A stretch of 64,000 nt of DNA from Lactobacillus pasteurii DSM 23907 = CRBIP 24.76 (GTDB taxonomy: Bacteria; Bacillota; Bacilli; Lactobacillales; Lactobacillaceae). Positions 1 through 11,268 of the stretch are shown in pieces. The position numbers were made by a program, and so were the translations under genes. Each line of letters opens with the position of its first letter. The stretch's first letter is position 1. The notes under the pieces are model-generated. The model saw only the letters and a program-made list of their open reading frames with translations, did not search any database and had not been told where the DNA came from. The stretch is taken from positions 18,774 to 82,773 of the forward strand of contig NZ_CAKD01000002.1 of NCBI RefSeq assembly GCF_000297025.1. The letters are read 5' to 3'.

Positions 1-1489
<1,489 letters not shown>

Positions 1490-1495
1490 TTAAGA

Positions 1496-3736
1496 TTATA
1501 CCTTTTTAATTGGAGCAAAGGCAGCTAGAAGGCGTTTAACTCCTTTTTCTTTAAAGGCAATATCTAGTTCCAAATCTTCGCCTTCGCCCGTGATCTTGAC
1601 AACTACGCCCATGCCCCAGGCCTTGTGGCTAACTTGATCGCCGACATGCCAGCCTTCTTTTTCGGCACCGACTGCACCAGAGGCCTTCTTAGCTCGAGTA
1701 TAAACTTGGCTTGAAGCTGAATCTGTACTTTTGACAAATGGAGCAGTCTGAGCAGTAAAGCCAGCAGAGATAATATTTCCTGCCGTTGGATTTTCTTGAT
1801 CGAGATCCTTTTCATCGATTTCTTCTAAGAATCTCGATGGTGGATTAGCTTGACTGCGACCATACATCATTCGCGTAGTAGCACTAGTTAAGTAGAGTTT
1901 GCGCTTGGCTCTAGTAATCCCAACATAAGCCAATCTGCGCTCTTCTTCGATTTGCTTTTCGTCCATCAAGGCTCTTGAAAGTGGGAAAATTCCTTCTTCC
2001 ATTCCAATCAAAAAGACTACTGGGAATTCCAAACCCTTTGCAGCATGCAAAGTCATCAAATCAACTTGATTGTCGTCTTCAATGTCATCTTGATCGCTAA
2101 GCAGTGAGACTTCAGCCAAAAAGTCGCTCAATGGGTTAGAATCATCTTCTACAGGTTCATAGCGTTCATCGAATTTTTCGGTCACGCTTTGGAATTCGCT
2201 CAAGTTTTCAATTCGAGTTTCTGCTTCAATAGTATGTTCATTCTTTAAAGCAGTCACATAACCAAAGTCTTCGAGAATCTGCTGGGTTAAACCAGTTACT
2301 GAATGATCTTGAGCAAAATCAATTGCATCATGAAGCTTAGAGGCAAATTCACTAAGCTTGTTAGCTGCTCTAGTAGAAATATCTGACAAGGCAACATTAT
2401 CCATTGCTTCTAGTACCGTATAGCCGTGACTATCCGCAAACGCCATCAGCTTATCAATGGTTGCTGGCCCAATTCCTCTTTTTGGCGTATTGATGATTCG
2501 GTTCAAGCTCATCGTGTCTGCTGGATTAGCGACCAATTTCAAATAAGCCATAATGTCTTTGATTTCCTTTCGGTCGTAGAACTTGTGACCACCAACAATT
2601 TGGTAAGGAATATTAGACTTGATGAAGGCTTCTTCGATCAAACGAGATTGAGCGTTGGTCCGATATAAAATTGCAAAATCCTTGTAATCTAGGCCATGCT
2701 TTTCTACTTCATCCTTGATTGTAGAAATAATGTAGTGTGATTCAGCTTCGCCAGATTGAGCCTGATAATAAGTAACTTTTTCCCCATCACCTAAATCTGT
2801 CCAAAGATTTTTATCTTTACGCTTGAGGTTATTCTTGATGACAGAGTTAGCAGCTGACAAAATATGGCCAGTTGAGCGGTAGTTTTGTTCAAGCTTAACT
2901 GTTTTGACGCCATCTTGCTTGTAATCATGCTCGAAGTTCAGAATATTTTCCATATTAGCCCCGCGCCAGCCGTAAATTGACTGGTCGGCATCCCCAACGA
3001 CACAAATATTCTTATGACCAGCTGCCAACAAATGACAAAGTTCATATTGAGCTTCGTTAGTATCCTGGTACTCATCGACCAAAATGTAATGGAATTTATT
3101 TTGGTAATAGTGCAAAGTAGCCGGATCTTTTTTGAAGAGGACTAAGGTTTGCATGATCAAATCATCAAAATCCATAATCTGATCGCGCTCTAAGCGTCTT
3201 TGATATTCTGCATAAATCTTAGCAGCAGTTTTTTCATATGGAGAGCTAGCTTGTTCTTCTAACTCCTTGACTGTCATCAGCGCGTTCTTGCTGTTAGAAA
3301 TTACGGACAACATTCCTCTAGGATCATAAATCTTAGGATTGATGTTTAAGTCTTTTTCAATATGCTTGATCAAGGTCAATTGCTCAGCTGAATCCGCAAT
3401 TGAAAAATTATGACTATAACCGATCTTATCTGCATCCCGACGCAAAATTCTTACGCATAAAGCATGGAAGGTCGACATCCAAATGCTTTCAGCTGCCGGA
3501 CCAAGCAACTTTTGTTCACGTTCGCGCATTTCATTGGCAGCTTTATTGGTGAAGGTGATGGCCAGCACATTCCAAGGTGCAACATTTTGTTCTTCAATCA
3601 AATATGCGATTCTTCTTGTTAGAACCGACGTCTTGCCGGATCCTGCACCAGCAACTACCAATAAAGGTCCCTCAGTTGTTTCTACTGCGAGCTTTTGTTG
3701 TGGATTGAGGCCGGCTAAAATTGATTCTCTACTCAT
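1496..3736 (-). CDS. pcrA: ATP-dependent DNA helicase PcrA (UvrD family)
   Basis: A superfamily 1A 3'-5' helicase used in repair and rolling-circle replication. The 746-residue length is normal. Walker A GAGSGKT lies at residues 30-36, the DEYQDT motif II near residue 220, and motifs such as QNYRST, LMTLHAAKGLEF and VGITRAKRKL follow in order. The C-terminal Tudor-like segment (GWHVGDQVSHKAWGMG...) that contacts RNA polymerase in PcrA is present. An AAGGGGA ribosome site precedes the ATG. ligA follows directly, so this is the promoter-proximal gene of a pcrA-ligA unit. Confidence 0.97.
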   Translation of the reverse strand: MSRESILAGLNPQQKLAVETTEGPLLVVAGAGSGKTSVLTRRIAYLIEEQNVAPWNVLAITFTNKAANEMREREQKLLGPAAESIWMSTFHALCVRILRRDADKIGYSHNFSIADSAEQLTLIKHIEKDLNINPKIYDPRGMLSVISNSKNALMTVKELEEQASSPYEKTAAKIYAEYQRRLERDQIMDFDDLIMQTLVLFKKDPATLHYYQNKFHYILVDEYQDTNEAQYELCHLLAAGHKNICVVGDADQSIYGWRGANMENILNFEHDYKQDGVKTVKLEQNYRSTGHILSAANSVIKNNLKRKDKNLWTDLGDGEKVTYYQAQSGEAESHYIISTIKDEVEKHGLDYKDFAILYRTNAQSRLIEEAFIKSNIPYQIVGGHKFYDRKEIKDIMAYLKLVANPADTMSLNRIINTPKRGIGPATIDKLMAFADSHGYTVLEAMDNVALSDISTRAANKLSEFASKLHDAIDFAQDHSVTGLTQQILEDFGYVTALKNEHTIEAETRIENLSEFQSVTEKFDERYEPVEDDSNPLSDFLAEVSLLSDQDDIEDDNQVDLMTLHAAKGLEFPVVFLIGMEEGIFPLSRALMDEKQIEEERRLAYVGITRAKRKLYLTSATTRMMYGRSQANPPSRFLEEIDEKDLDQENPTAGNIISAGFTAQTAPFVKSTDSASSQVYTRAKKASGAVGAEKEGWHVGDQVSHKAWGMGVVVKITGEGEDLELDIAFKEKGVKRLLAAFAPIKKV

Positions 3737-3788
3737 TGATAATCCCCTTCACTAATATTTATATTAACTAGAACATTATAACAAAGAA

Positions 3789-3820
3789 AAAAGAAGTCTT
3801 TGTAAATTTCGACTTCTTTT
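3789..3820 (-). terminator. Rho-independent terminator of the GH73 gene
   Basis: A ten-base inverted repeat AAAAGAAGTC / GACTTCTTTT with a 12-base loop lies just after the stop codon of the minus-strand GH73 gene. It separates that gene from pcrA. Confidence 0.6.
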
Positions 3821-3824
3821 GTAA

Positions 3825-4478
3825 TTATTTCTCATCGTATCTGTCCAAATTGTATTCTTCGATCAAATCAATCAACTTAGAAGCATAATCTGGATCTGTT
3901 GCATAGCCATCTGTCACCAATGCCTTGGCCTGACTGCGGTAGTCTTTAGCTACTAGCACATGCTTGTATTGATTCTTATTCCAAGTAGTGCCATTTTGGA
4001 ACAAGCGAGCGTGAGCTCTGATTGAAGCTTCATATGAATCATAAATTTGGAATCTCGCCTTAACTGTGATCCACTTGCCCTTAACATATTCTTTGGTCGC
4101 TAAAACGGCTGAAGTATTGGGATTGCTTCCCTTAACGCCAAATAAATTGTTATATTTTTTAGATAAGTCGCTTTGGCCATAGTCGCTTTCAAGACAAGCT
4201 TGGGCGATGGTGATGCTAGGCAATAAATCGAATTCTCGGTCCACTGTTTGAGCAATTGGGCCGATCTTAGCAATAAAGGCCTTGCGCTTTTTGAGCAGTC
4301 TTGCTTGTTCAGCTTCTCTTGCTAGCTGGGCTTGACGAATTTGCTCTTGCTGAATTGCTTGACGACGATAATGACGAAAAGCAAGCAAAGCAACTGACAA
4401 AATGATCAATACCAAAAAGGTTCTTAAAACAATTGCTAGCTTCTTTGAAGATTTTCTTTTTTTCTTTCTTTTAGCCAT
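3825..4478 (-). CDS. Membrane-anchored endo-beta-N-acetylglucosaminidase (GH73, LytG-like)
   Basis: Predicted peptidoglycan hydrolase of the glucosaminidase (GH73) family, acting outside the membrane. A very basic N-terminus (residues 1-13) is followed by one hydrophobic segment at about 16-34, which looks like a signal anchor. A short coiled-coil-like Q/E/A-rich linker covers about 41-66. The catalytic domain follows, with the predicted general acid in ITIAQACLESDYG (Glu97) and the family's NNLFGVKG motif. There is no cell-wall binding repeat, so it is probably retained by its anchor. At 217 residues it is a minimal family member. It is transcribed alone between a tRNA-Leu and pcrA. Confidence 0.85.
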   Translation of the reverse strand: MAKRKKKRKSSKKLAIVLRTFLVLIILSVALLAFRHYRRQAIQQEQIRQAQLAREAEQARLLKKRKAFIAKIGPIAQTVDREFDLLPSITIAQACLESDYGQSDLSKKYNNLFGVKGSNPNTSAVLATKEYVKGKWITVKARFQIYDSYEASIRAHARLFQNGTTWNKNQYKHVLVAKDYRSQAKALVTDGYATDPDYASKLIDLIEEYNLDRYDEK

Positions 4479-4570
4479 AAATTATTTCCTTTATCATCTT
4501 AAATACAACTATAAGTATAACATCAAACCAGCCACTTGATGAGTTCGGTCTTTGCTAGAAAAATACAAAA

Positions 4571-4600
4571 AAAGAGGTTGCTCACAGCAACCTCTTTTTA
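4571..4600 (-). terminator. Terminator after tRNA-Leu
   Basis: A strong hairpin, AAGAGGTTGC / GCAACCTCTT, has a T-run when read on the minus strand. It sits two bases past the 3' end of the tRNA-Leu gene. Confidence 0.8.
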
Positions 4601-4601
4601 G

Positions 4602-4686
4602 TGCGGGCGAGAAGACTCGAACTTCCACGATCTAAAGCGATCACAAGATCCTTAGTCTTGCGCGTCTGCCATTCCGCCACGCCCGC
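4602..4686 (-). tRNA. tRNA-Leu (anticodon TAG)
   Basis: An 85-base class II tRNA with acceptor arms GCGGGCG / CGCCCGC and a long variable arm. The anticodon stem CAAGA / TCTTG encloses the loop CTTAGGA, giving anticodon TAG. The discriminator is A and the CCA end is not encoded. Confidence 0.95.
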
Positions 4687-4740
4687 GGTACCTAACTATA
4701 GTACCCTAAAAACTCATTTTATGCAAGCGATTTTTCAAAT

Positions 4741-5217
4741 TTATTTACTTTCAAGCAAAATCAATTGACCATAACAACGCCCGCAGCGATAGCGCTCAAG
4801 GTTCAACCGCCTTGTTCTAGGATAAATTTGACCGCAACTTTGACAGCGATATAGGTAGTGAAATTTTCTTTTTCTTCTAAGCCCAATATCTGGTGCATAG
4901 CGACTGCCTCCTACTTCTTTGAGCAAGTCTTTGAAATCTTGATCGCAGTGGCGGTAACCTCGATGTGCTAAGTGCAAATGATAATGGCACAATTCATGCT
5001 TGATGATTCCAATTAGTTCAGCTCGATATTGCTCACTTAAAAAGTGGGCATTGATTTCAAGATGATGATCATCCAAATGATAGCGACCACCTGTCGTTTT
5101 GAAGCGACGATTGATCTTGACTTGATGAGTAAACGGCCTAGCAAAAAAAGCCAGCGAGATCGACTCAACCAGCTTTTGCAGTTCTTTTTGATTCAGACTA
5201 GCGGAAGAGTTTGGCAT
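4741..5217 (-). CDS. SprT-like zinc metalloprotein
   Basis: A 158-residue SprT-family protein. The metal motif HELCH is at residues 74-78, and a four-cysteine zinc ribbon (C125, C128, C145, C148) is at the C-terminus. Family members resemble the SprT/Spartan protease domain; the role of the short Firmicute form is not settled. The first 20 bases of this gene overlap the 3' end of the upstream glycosyltransferase gene, so translation is probably coupled and it is cotranscribed with the surface polysaccharide genes. That link is positional only; nothing in the protein suggests a role in glycan synthesis. Confidence 0.85.
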   Translation of the reverse strand: MPNSSASLNQKELQKLVESISLAFFARPFTHQVKINRRFKTTGGRYHLDDHHLEINAHFLSEQYRAELIGIIKHELCHYHLHLAHRGYRHCDQDFKDLLKEVGGSRYAPDIGLRRKRKFHYLYRCQSCGQIYPRTRRLNLERYRCGRCYGQLILLESK

Positions 5218-5896
5218 AAAGTCCCGCCTGCCTTTTAGTCTTGATTCTGGTCTTTAGTCCTGTGACAATCTTGCGCTTGAGCGGCTTTTCACCTTCCATC
5301 CAAGTACCAGTAAAAACATGGATTGTCTTAGATTGACTAGAAGGATTGCACAAAATTCCATCAGGATAGACATGAATATCATCAGCAACCATTTGTTCTT
5401 GATTGTTGGTCTTAACGCCATATTGCTTAATCAAAATTTGCGAAACAGAAACCGTATTGACGCCAGCCATTTGATCATTTTTGTCAAATTCAAAATTACG
5501 ATCATCATAGTATTCCAACATTTTGGCAATTAAAGGATGATGTGGCTCTGCACCAAAGACTGCCGTAAATGGATTGTCTTTATTTTCAAATCCAACAAAA
5601 GCATGATTGTCCAATAATTCATGCAGATCATCTAGCACCAAGACATCCGTGTCTAAATAGATTCCACCCATATCATAAATTACCTTTGCTCTAATATAAT
5701 CAGACACAAAGGCCCATTTTTTAGCCTTGTAAGCTTGTTCTAAGTAAGCATTTTGATGAATATCGAAATTTTCTTCGTTCCATTCAATGATTTGATAATC
5801 TTTGAGATGTTTCTGCCAAGTTTTCATACATCTTTTGATTGCATCGGATTTAGGATTGCCACCAACCCATACGTAATGAATTATTTTTGGAATCAT
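5198..5896 (-). CDS. Glycosyltransferase with DXD motif (OCH1/capsular type)
   Basis: A 232-residue cytoplasmic transferase of the 'DXD sugar-binding' group. It opens with IPKIIHYVWVGG, typical of this family, and carries SDYIRAKVIYDMGGIYLDTDV with the metal-binding DTD at residues 82-84. It probably adds a sugar to a lipid-linked surface glycan precursor; donor and acceptor cannot be read from sequence. It follows the flippase and the CDP-glycerol transferase in the same direction with an eight-base gap, forming a small envelope glycan operon. Confidence 0.85.
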   Translation of the reverse strand: MIPKIIHYVWVGGNPKSDAIKRCMKTWQKHLKDYQIIEWNEENFDIHQNAYLEQAYKAKKWAFVSDYIRAKVIYDMGGIYLDTDVLVLDDLHELLDNHAFVGFENKDNPFTAVFGAEPHHPLIAKMLEYYDDRNFEFDKNDQMAGVNTVSVSQILIKQYGVKTNNQEQMVADDIHVYPDGILCNPSSQSKTIHVFTGTWMEGEKPLKRKIVTGLKTRIKTKRQAGLYAKLFR

Positions 5897-5904
5897 TTTT
5901 ATTT

Positions 5905-7341
5905 TTACTTTCTAATAATCTTTCTAACTAAGGCCAAAATATCCTGATTGAAGTCCAGCTTCATCATAAACATCAATGCCAAATAGACTACTCCCATGAT
6001 AATCGATTTAAGCATCATGTTCAAAAAGGCTGACGAAATCAATTGCGGCATCAACATCCCTAGCGCTAAGGTAGCGATTGCCACCAAGAAATATTTCGGA
6101 ATATCCGCAAAAACCGTCTTAAAATCATAGGCATCGCGCACGATCCAAATTCTCAATACTAGCACGACGAATTCCGTAATCAAGATCGCTACCATTGCTC
6201 CTGCAGCGGCGTAGAAATAGTCTAAAACAGATGACAAGATAATTTCTAAAACTGCCCCAATAATGACCGGAATGGCATAATCTTTGTCGCGGCGATTAGC
6301 CAAAGCAAACTGATTGGCAAAAACTCCGCCCATTGGAATCATGATAATTGTTAAAGTAAAGAAGAACATCAAGGCCGTCATTGGCACATACTTTTGACCA
6401 AAGAAAAATGGAATAAATTCTTTGGTGTTAGCCATGATAATGACGGCAAACAAGGTCCCTAAAAAAGTCGTTGCCTCAAGTGACTTCTTCATCACTTGTT
6501 TCTGCTGTTCTGCACCTTCGCTAGCCATCTTAGGCATAATTACCAAAGAGATACTAGTAATCACGCCTAAAACCATATTAGAGATCTTCTGAGCGTTGTC
6601 ATAGTAGGAGACCTGCGTTGAACTTTGGAAATAGCCTAATAGTGGCTTATCAAGCGAGGTATAAATCTGCGTGGCAATCTGGGGAATCAATAGCGTAATG
6701 ATTGCTCTTACAGTTTCGCGGTATTTATAAAAATGCTTTACTGGCCGACCAACATAGCGCCTAATATCAAACCAAAAGACCACTGATCCCATCATAGTAG
6801 TGATCGACATGATCAATAAATACTTCCAGAGGTCACCTGGCTTTTTGACCAAAGTCAAAATCAAAACCACGCTGGACAACTTAACCAGCGTATTTTTAAG
6901 GACAACTCGGCCAAAATCAGCCAGGCCTTGGAAAAACCAACTGATATCAATCTGTGCTGAAATCAAATAAGGAACCATTAGCAACAGGTAATTCCAGTAT
7001 TGGAGCTTAAAGATGGTTGAAATAGCAACTACGAGTACAATCGTTATTAAGCCTGCGATAGCTTCAAAATACCATAAGCCCCAAAATGCCTCAGTCAAAT
7101 CCTGCGGACTTCCAGTTACCCGAACTCGCGAAATTGTGCGCATGCCAATGTAAGAAATCGACAAAGCACAGAAAACCATCAAAAATTGAGTCGTATTGTT
7201 AACACTTGAGTAAATTCCATAAGTCTTGGGTCCTAAAACTCTAGACAAATATGGCACCGTGATCAATGGTACTAAGACCAAGAACACTTGATAAATCGCA
7301 TTATAAACGATATTTAACAGTGTTTTTTTCACTATTATCAC
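5905..7341 (-). CDS. Polysaccharide flippase (Wzx / MATE-like)
   Basis: A 478-residue polytopic membrane protein of the oligosaccharide flippase family, with about 12-14 hydrophobic segments spread over the whole length. The N-terminal pattern LVPLITVPYLSRVLGPKTYGIYS is diagnostic of Wzx-type exporters. It is expected to move an undecaprenyl-linked repeat unit across the membrane. Its start overlaps the stop of the CDP-glycerol transferase by four bases (translational coupling), and the DXD glycosyltransferase follows. No polymerase (Wzy) is seen beside it, so the substrate may be a finished short glycan rather than a long capsule. Confidence 0.88.
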   Translation of the reverse strand: MIIVKKTLLNIVYNAIYQVFLVLVPLITVPYLSRVLGPKTYGIYSSVNNTTQFLMVFCALSISYIGMRTISRVRVTGSPQDLTEAFWGLWYFEAIAGLITIVLVVAISTIFKLQYWNYLLLMVPYLISAQIDISWFFQGLADFGRVVLKNTLVKLSSVVLILTLVKKPGDLWKYLLIMSITTMMGSVVFWFDIRRYVGRPVKHFYKYRETVRAIITLLIPQIATQIYTSLDKPLLGYFQSSTQVSYYDNAQKISNMVLGVITSISLVIMPKMASEGAEQQKQVMKKSLEATTFLGTLFAVIIMANTKEFIPFFFGQKYVPMTALMFFFTLTIIMIPMGGVFANQFALANRRDKDYAIPVIIGAVLEIILSSVLDYFYAAAGAMVAILITEFVVLVLRIWIVRDAYDFKTVFADIPKYFLVAIATLALGMLMPQLISSAFLNMMLKSIIMGVVYLALMFMMKLDFNQDILALVRKIIRK

Positions 7342-8489
7342 CTAGTTAATTTTGTCATTGCTTCAAAAAGCAGATCACAATAGTTTTTATTTTGAACTTG
7401 ATTCGTAAGATCATGCCAATAATGGCGACGCTCTTGATACATTGGCTTATCCAATTCATCCAATTGCTTAACAAAATCCGCCTGGCTATAAACAACTGGA
7501 CCAGGAACGACTTGTTTATAAGGTCCAAATAAGAGCCCCCGGGTCTTGTCGTATTCTTGCAAATGGTTGGCCATAAATATAATTGGTCGATCTAGTTCAA
7601 GGTAGTCAAAGTAAATCGAGGAGAAGTCCGTCATCAAAAAGTCTGTATTTGCTAATAATTCATACAAATCATGATCATTTTTGAAAAGATAATCATTATT
7701 CAAAAAGGCCAAATTTGAGTATTCAATTTCTGAAGCAGAAAATAGTTTCATCTCATAGGGATGCAACTTCACGATCAAATACTGGTGTCGCTTTTTCAAG
7801 GCCTCATTTAAAGCCTCGATCTCAAAATCATCGCTAGCAAAGAAGTTTCCTTGGCCAATCTCCTTCATAATATTGTCGTCCTCTAATTCATACCTAAAAG
7901 TTGGCATGTAGATTCCTATTTTGGCTTGATCATCAGCTAAACCAAACAAGTCTTGCAACAATTGCTTGCGCGTAATTGGGCTAGTTTTTAAGTAATCCAA
8001 TCTTGGAAAACCAGTCTTTTGATATTTCTGAGCTTCAACGCTAACACAAGAGCTCATCAAAGTTTCATACAAGTCAGAACTTGACGCAATCAAGTCAGCA
8101 TTTTTATGCCATAACTTGGCATTGCGTTGATTGTCCTTATGACGAGTATTACTGGCCATAATACCCATGCGTTTGAGCGGAAAACCATGCCACAACTGAA
8201 CGTTGACTTGACTAGCATGAATTTTAAAAGGTTGGTGGGTGGTAACCACATACTTAGCTGCTGCAATCTTCTTCCAGCTAGACCATGGCAAATGAGATGA
8301 TGGCCAGGGTTCAACTAAAGTCACCTGATACTCAGGATGCTTTTCTTGAAGATATTTATAAAATAAATAGCCATTAGAACCCGATCTTCCTGCTCCATTC
8401 AAAATTACAACTTGCTTGTCTTTGATCGCTACAAAATGTCCTAGCAGCCTCATCAGCTGCAAATATAATCTAAACAATACGCTTTTCAT
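7338..8489 (-). CDS. CDP-glycerol:poly(glycerophosphate) glycerophosphotransferase (TagB/TagF family)
   Basis: A 383-residue Glyphos_transf family enzyme that should transfer glycerol phosphate from CDP-glycerol to a teichoic-acid or phosphoglycan acceptor. The family signatures are visible: VQLWHGFPLKRMG, TGFPRLDYL, YMPTFR, LIVKLHPYE and the C-terminal LMTDFSSIYFDYLELDRPIIF. It lacks the long N-terminal part of TagF polymerases, so it could add a single unit (TagB-like) or a modification. TagD, encoded at 15757-16143, would supply the CDP-glycerol. Confidence 0.88.
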   Translation of the reverse strand: MKSVLFRLYLQLMRLLGHFVAIKDKQVVILNGAGRSGSNGYLFYKYLQEKHPEYQVTLVEPWPSSHLPWSSWKKIAAAKYVVTTHQPFKIHASQVNVQLWHGFPLKRMGIMASNTRHKDNQRNAKLWHKNADLIASSSDLYETLMSSCVSVEAQKYQKTGFPRLDYLKTSPITRKQLLQDLFGLADDQAKIGIYMPTFRYELEDDNIMKEIGQGNFFASDDFEIEALNEALKKRHQYLIVKLHPYEMKLFSASEIEYSNLAFLNNDYLFKNDHDLYELLANTDFLMTDFSSIYFDYLELDRPIIFMANHLQEYDKTRGLLFGPYKQVVPGPVVYSQADFVKQLDELDKPMYQERRHYWHDLTNQVQNKNYCDLLFEAMTKLTR

Positions 8490-8536
8490 TGACGTCTATT
8501 TTACCTTCCCGTTTTTCACTTATTTAAGAGTACAAA

Positions 8537-8566
8537 AAAAGGATTGAATAACTCAACCCTTTTTCC
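8537..8566 (-). terminator. Terminator of the P-type ATPase gene
   Basis: Hairpin AAAGGATTGA / TCAACCCTTT with a T-run on the minus strand, lying between the ATPase stop and the start of the glycerophosphotransferase gene. Confidence 0.75.
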
Positions 8567-8581
8567 TTAAATTTTGAAAAA

Positions 8582-11248
8582 TTATTCTTTTCCTAATTTG
8601 CGTTGGAAAAGCTTTACGACTTCGACAATGACGATCATTGCAACACCTGCACAGAGGACTACCAACCATTGTACAGGATCAAGTTCAGTTACGTCGAAGA
8701 ACTTAGTCATAAATGGGATTTCAACAGCTGACATAATAATAGCAGCTAAAACAATCGCACCGTTAAACCACTTGTTTGACCAAGTGCGCTTGCGGAAGAT
8801 TGATTGGTGGATGTACTTGGAATTGATTGCATGGAAGAGTTGAATCAAACCTAAAGTCAAGAAAGCCATAGTCAATGCATCACCATGTTGCAAGCTAGGT
8901 TCGTTGACATGTGGTCCGACATGCAAACCAATTTGGTAGGCGCTTAAAACTAATACACCTTCCAAGATACCTTGGTAAATAATTGAGCTAGCTACCCCAC
9001 CACTGAAGAAGTTAGACTTGCGCCCACGTGGCTTGCGATCCATAATTCCGTCTTCAATTGGTTCAATACCCAAAGCAATAGCTGGCAAAGTATCAGTTAC
9101 CAAGTTGATCCATAGAAGTTGAACTGGAGCCAAAATATCCCAGCCAAGCATGGTCATCATGAAGACAGTCAACACTTCACCAACGTTACAGCTCATCAAG
9201 TAAAGAATGGCTTTTTGAATGTTGCTGAAGACTTTACGGCCTTGCTTAACAGCTTCAACAATTGTAGCAAAGTTGTCATCTGCCAAAACCATATCTGCAG
9301 CACCCTTTGATACTTCTGTACCAGTGATACCCATACCGATACCGATATCTGCTTGCTTCAAACTTGGCGCATCGTTAACACCGTCACCAGTCATGGCAAC
9401 GATCTTGCCATTAGCTTGCCATGCCTTAACAATTCTTACCTTGTGTTCTGGAGAAACGCGGGCATAAACATTGTAATCGCCAACGTGCTTAATGAAGTAA
9501 TCGTCGTCTAATTCATCAAGTTGAGCACCAGTCAAGACTCTTTCATCATGACCTGCTTCCAGAATGCCCAATCTTTCCGCAATTGCTTGAGCAGTTACTT
9601 GGTGGTCACCAGTAATCATAACTGTTCTAATACCAGCACGATGTGCTTCTGCTACAGCATCTCTAGCTTCTGGACGTTCTGGGTCGATCATTCCGACTAA
9701 GCCAGCAAAGATCAATTCTTGTTCAACATTGTCAGTAGTTGGATCATCATAAGTATTGTCAACTACCTTGTAAGCAAGACCCAACACTCTCAAAGCTTGC
9801 TTAGCTAGCTTTTGGTTAGTAGCTAAAATTTCTTCCTTAGCATCGTCAGTAATTGGCCTTACGTGTCCATTAATTTCAACTGAAGCTACGCGCTTGAGCA
9901 ATTCGTCAGGTGCACCCTTAACAGCAACGAAGTACTTATCGCCGTATTGGTTAACCGTACTCATCAACTTACGTTCTGAGTCAAATGGAACTTCTTGCAC
10001 ACGCTTGTAAGTATCAAGCATCTTGAAGACATCAATCTTTTGATCAAAAGCGTATTGAATCAATGAAGTTTCAGTCGGGTCACCAAGAAGACTATTGCTG
10101 CTTTCAATCTTAGTATCGTTAGCCAAAACCATGGCCATCAAAGCAGGGTTAGCTTGATCGATTGCAACCTTGTTGTCAACTAACTTTTTATCGTAGAAAA
10201 GTTGTTCAACAGTCATCTTATTTTGAGTTAAAGTACCAGTCTTATCTGAACAAATAATGTCAGTTGCACCTAAAGTTTCAACTGCAGGCAACTTTCTAAC
10301 GATAGCCTTGTGCTTGGCCATAGTTTGCGTACCTAAGGCCAAGATAATAGTTACGATTGCAGGCAAACCTTCTGGAATAGCTGCAACGGCCAAAGAAACA
10401 GCAACCAAGAACATGTTGATCAATAAGGCAGAATTGCGATCAGCAGGACTTGCCTTAAGCACTCCAACAGCGAAGACAAAGACACAGATAAGTAAGATCA
10501 TAATTGTCAAAGTCTTACCTAATTGGTTCAAGTTCTGCTTCAAAGGAGTATCAGTTTCGTCAGCTTCATTCAACATAGTTGCGATCTTACCGACTTCTGT
10601 ATCCATACCAGTCTTGATAACAATACCTTCGGCACGACCGTAAGTTACGTTAGTGCTTGAAAAAGCAAGGTTAACGCGTTCTGCTAATGGAACGTCTTTT
10701 TCAGTCAAAGTTTCGCTATTCTTTTCAACCGGAACTGATTCACCAGTCAAAGCTGCTTCTTCAATCTTCAAGCTGTGAGCTGACACCAAACGCAAGTCAG
10801 CTGGAACAACATCCCCAGCTTCAAGCATAACAAGGTCACCTGGTACAAGATCTGTACTTGGGATCTCGATTACCTTGCCATCGCGCTTGACGTGAGCACT
10901 TGGTGTAGCCATTTCTTTCAAAGCTTCAATTGCTGCTTCTGAGCGAGCTTCTTGGATTACCCCCAAAACAGCATTCAAGATTACTACGATCATGATGATC
11001 GCTGCATCAGTCCACTCACCAGCAACGACACCAGATAAGATTGCTGCTGCAATCAAGACGATAATCATGAAATCTTTAAATTGATCCAAGAAACGCATGA
11101 ACATGCTTTTCTTTTGCTTAGCTGCTAATGCATTAGGACCATGTTCAGCCAATCTCTTCTTGGCTTCTTGACTACTTAAACCATCTGTAGTTGAAGTAGT
11201 TAGTTCTTTTGCGATGTCATTAGCATCTTGATCATAAAAGTTCTTCAA
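8582..11248 (-). CDS. P2-type cation-transporting ATPase (Ca2+/Mn2+ exporter type)
   Basis: An 888-residue P-type ATPase with the full domain order. There is a cation-ATPase N-terminal domain (1-70), the actuator loop with LTGES (168-172), the PEGLP ion-binding kink (292-296) and the phosphorylated Asp335 in DKTGTLT. The MTGDGVNDAPSLKQADIG hinge and a C-terminal group of membrane helices follow. By homology it would usually be called a calcium pump (PMR1/LMCA1-like). The leader carries a yybP-ykoY-type riboswitch, which senses Mn2+ in other bacteria and controls related pumps (YoaB in Lactococcus, MgtA in pneumococcus). Manganese or mixed Ca2+/Mn2+ efflux is therefore a better guess, though this is inference from the leader. 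Confidence 0.93.
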   Translation of the reverse strand: MKNFYDQDANDIAKELTTSTTDGLSSQEAKKRLAEHGPNALAAKQKKSMFMRFLDQFKDFMIIVLIAAAILSGVVAGEWTDAAIIMIVVILNAVLGVIQEARSEAAIEALKEMATPSAHVKRDGKVIEIPSTDLVPGDLVMLEAGDVVPADLRLVSAHSLKIEEAALTGESVPVEKNSETLTEKDVPLAERVNLAFSSTNVTYGRAEGIVIKTGMDTEVGKIATMLNEADETDTPLKQNLNQLGKTLTIMILLICVFVFAVGVLKASPADRNSALLINMFLVAVSLAVAAIPEGLPAIVTIILALGTQTMAKHKAIVRKLPAVETLGATDIICSDKTGTLTQNKMTVEQLFYDKKLVDNKVAIDQANPALMAMVLANDTKIESSNSLLGDPTETSLIQYAFDQKIDVFKMLDTYKRVQEVPFDSERKLMSTVNQYGDKYFVAVKGAPDELLKRVASVEINGHVRPITDDAKEEILATNQKLAKQALRVLGLAYKVVDNTYDDPTTDNVEQELIFAGLVGMIDPERPEARDAVAEAHRAGIRTVMITGDHQVTAQAIAERLGILEAGHDERVLTGAQLDELDDDYFIKHVGDYNVYARVSPEHKVRIVKAWQANGKIVAMTGDGVNDAPSLKQADIGIGMGITGTEVSKGAADMVLADDNFATIVEAVKQGRKVFSNIQKAILYLMSCNVGEVLTVFMMTMLGWDILAPVQLLWINLVTDTLPAIALGIEPIEDGIMDRKPRGRKSNFFSGGVASSIIYQGILEGVLVLSAYQIGLHVGPHVNEPSLQHGDALTMAFLTLGLIQLFHAINSKYIHQSIFRKRTWSNKWFNGAIVLAAIIMSAVEIPFMTKFFDVTELDPVQWLVVLCAGVAMIVIVEVVKLFQRKLGKE

Positions 11249-11268
11249 TTAAAACCACATCCTTTATA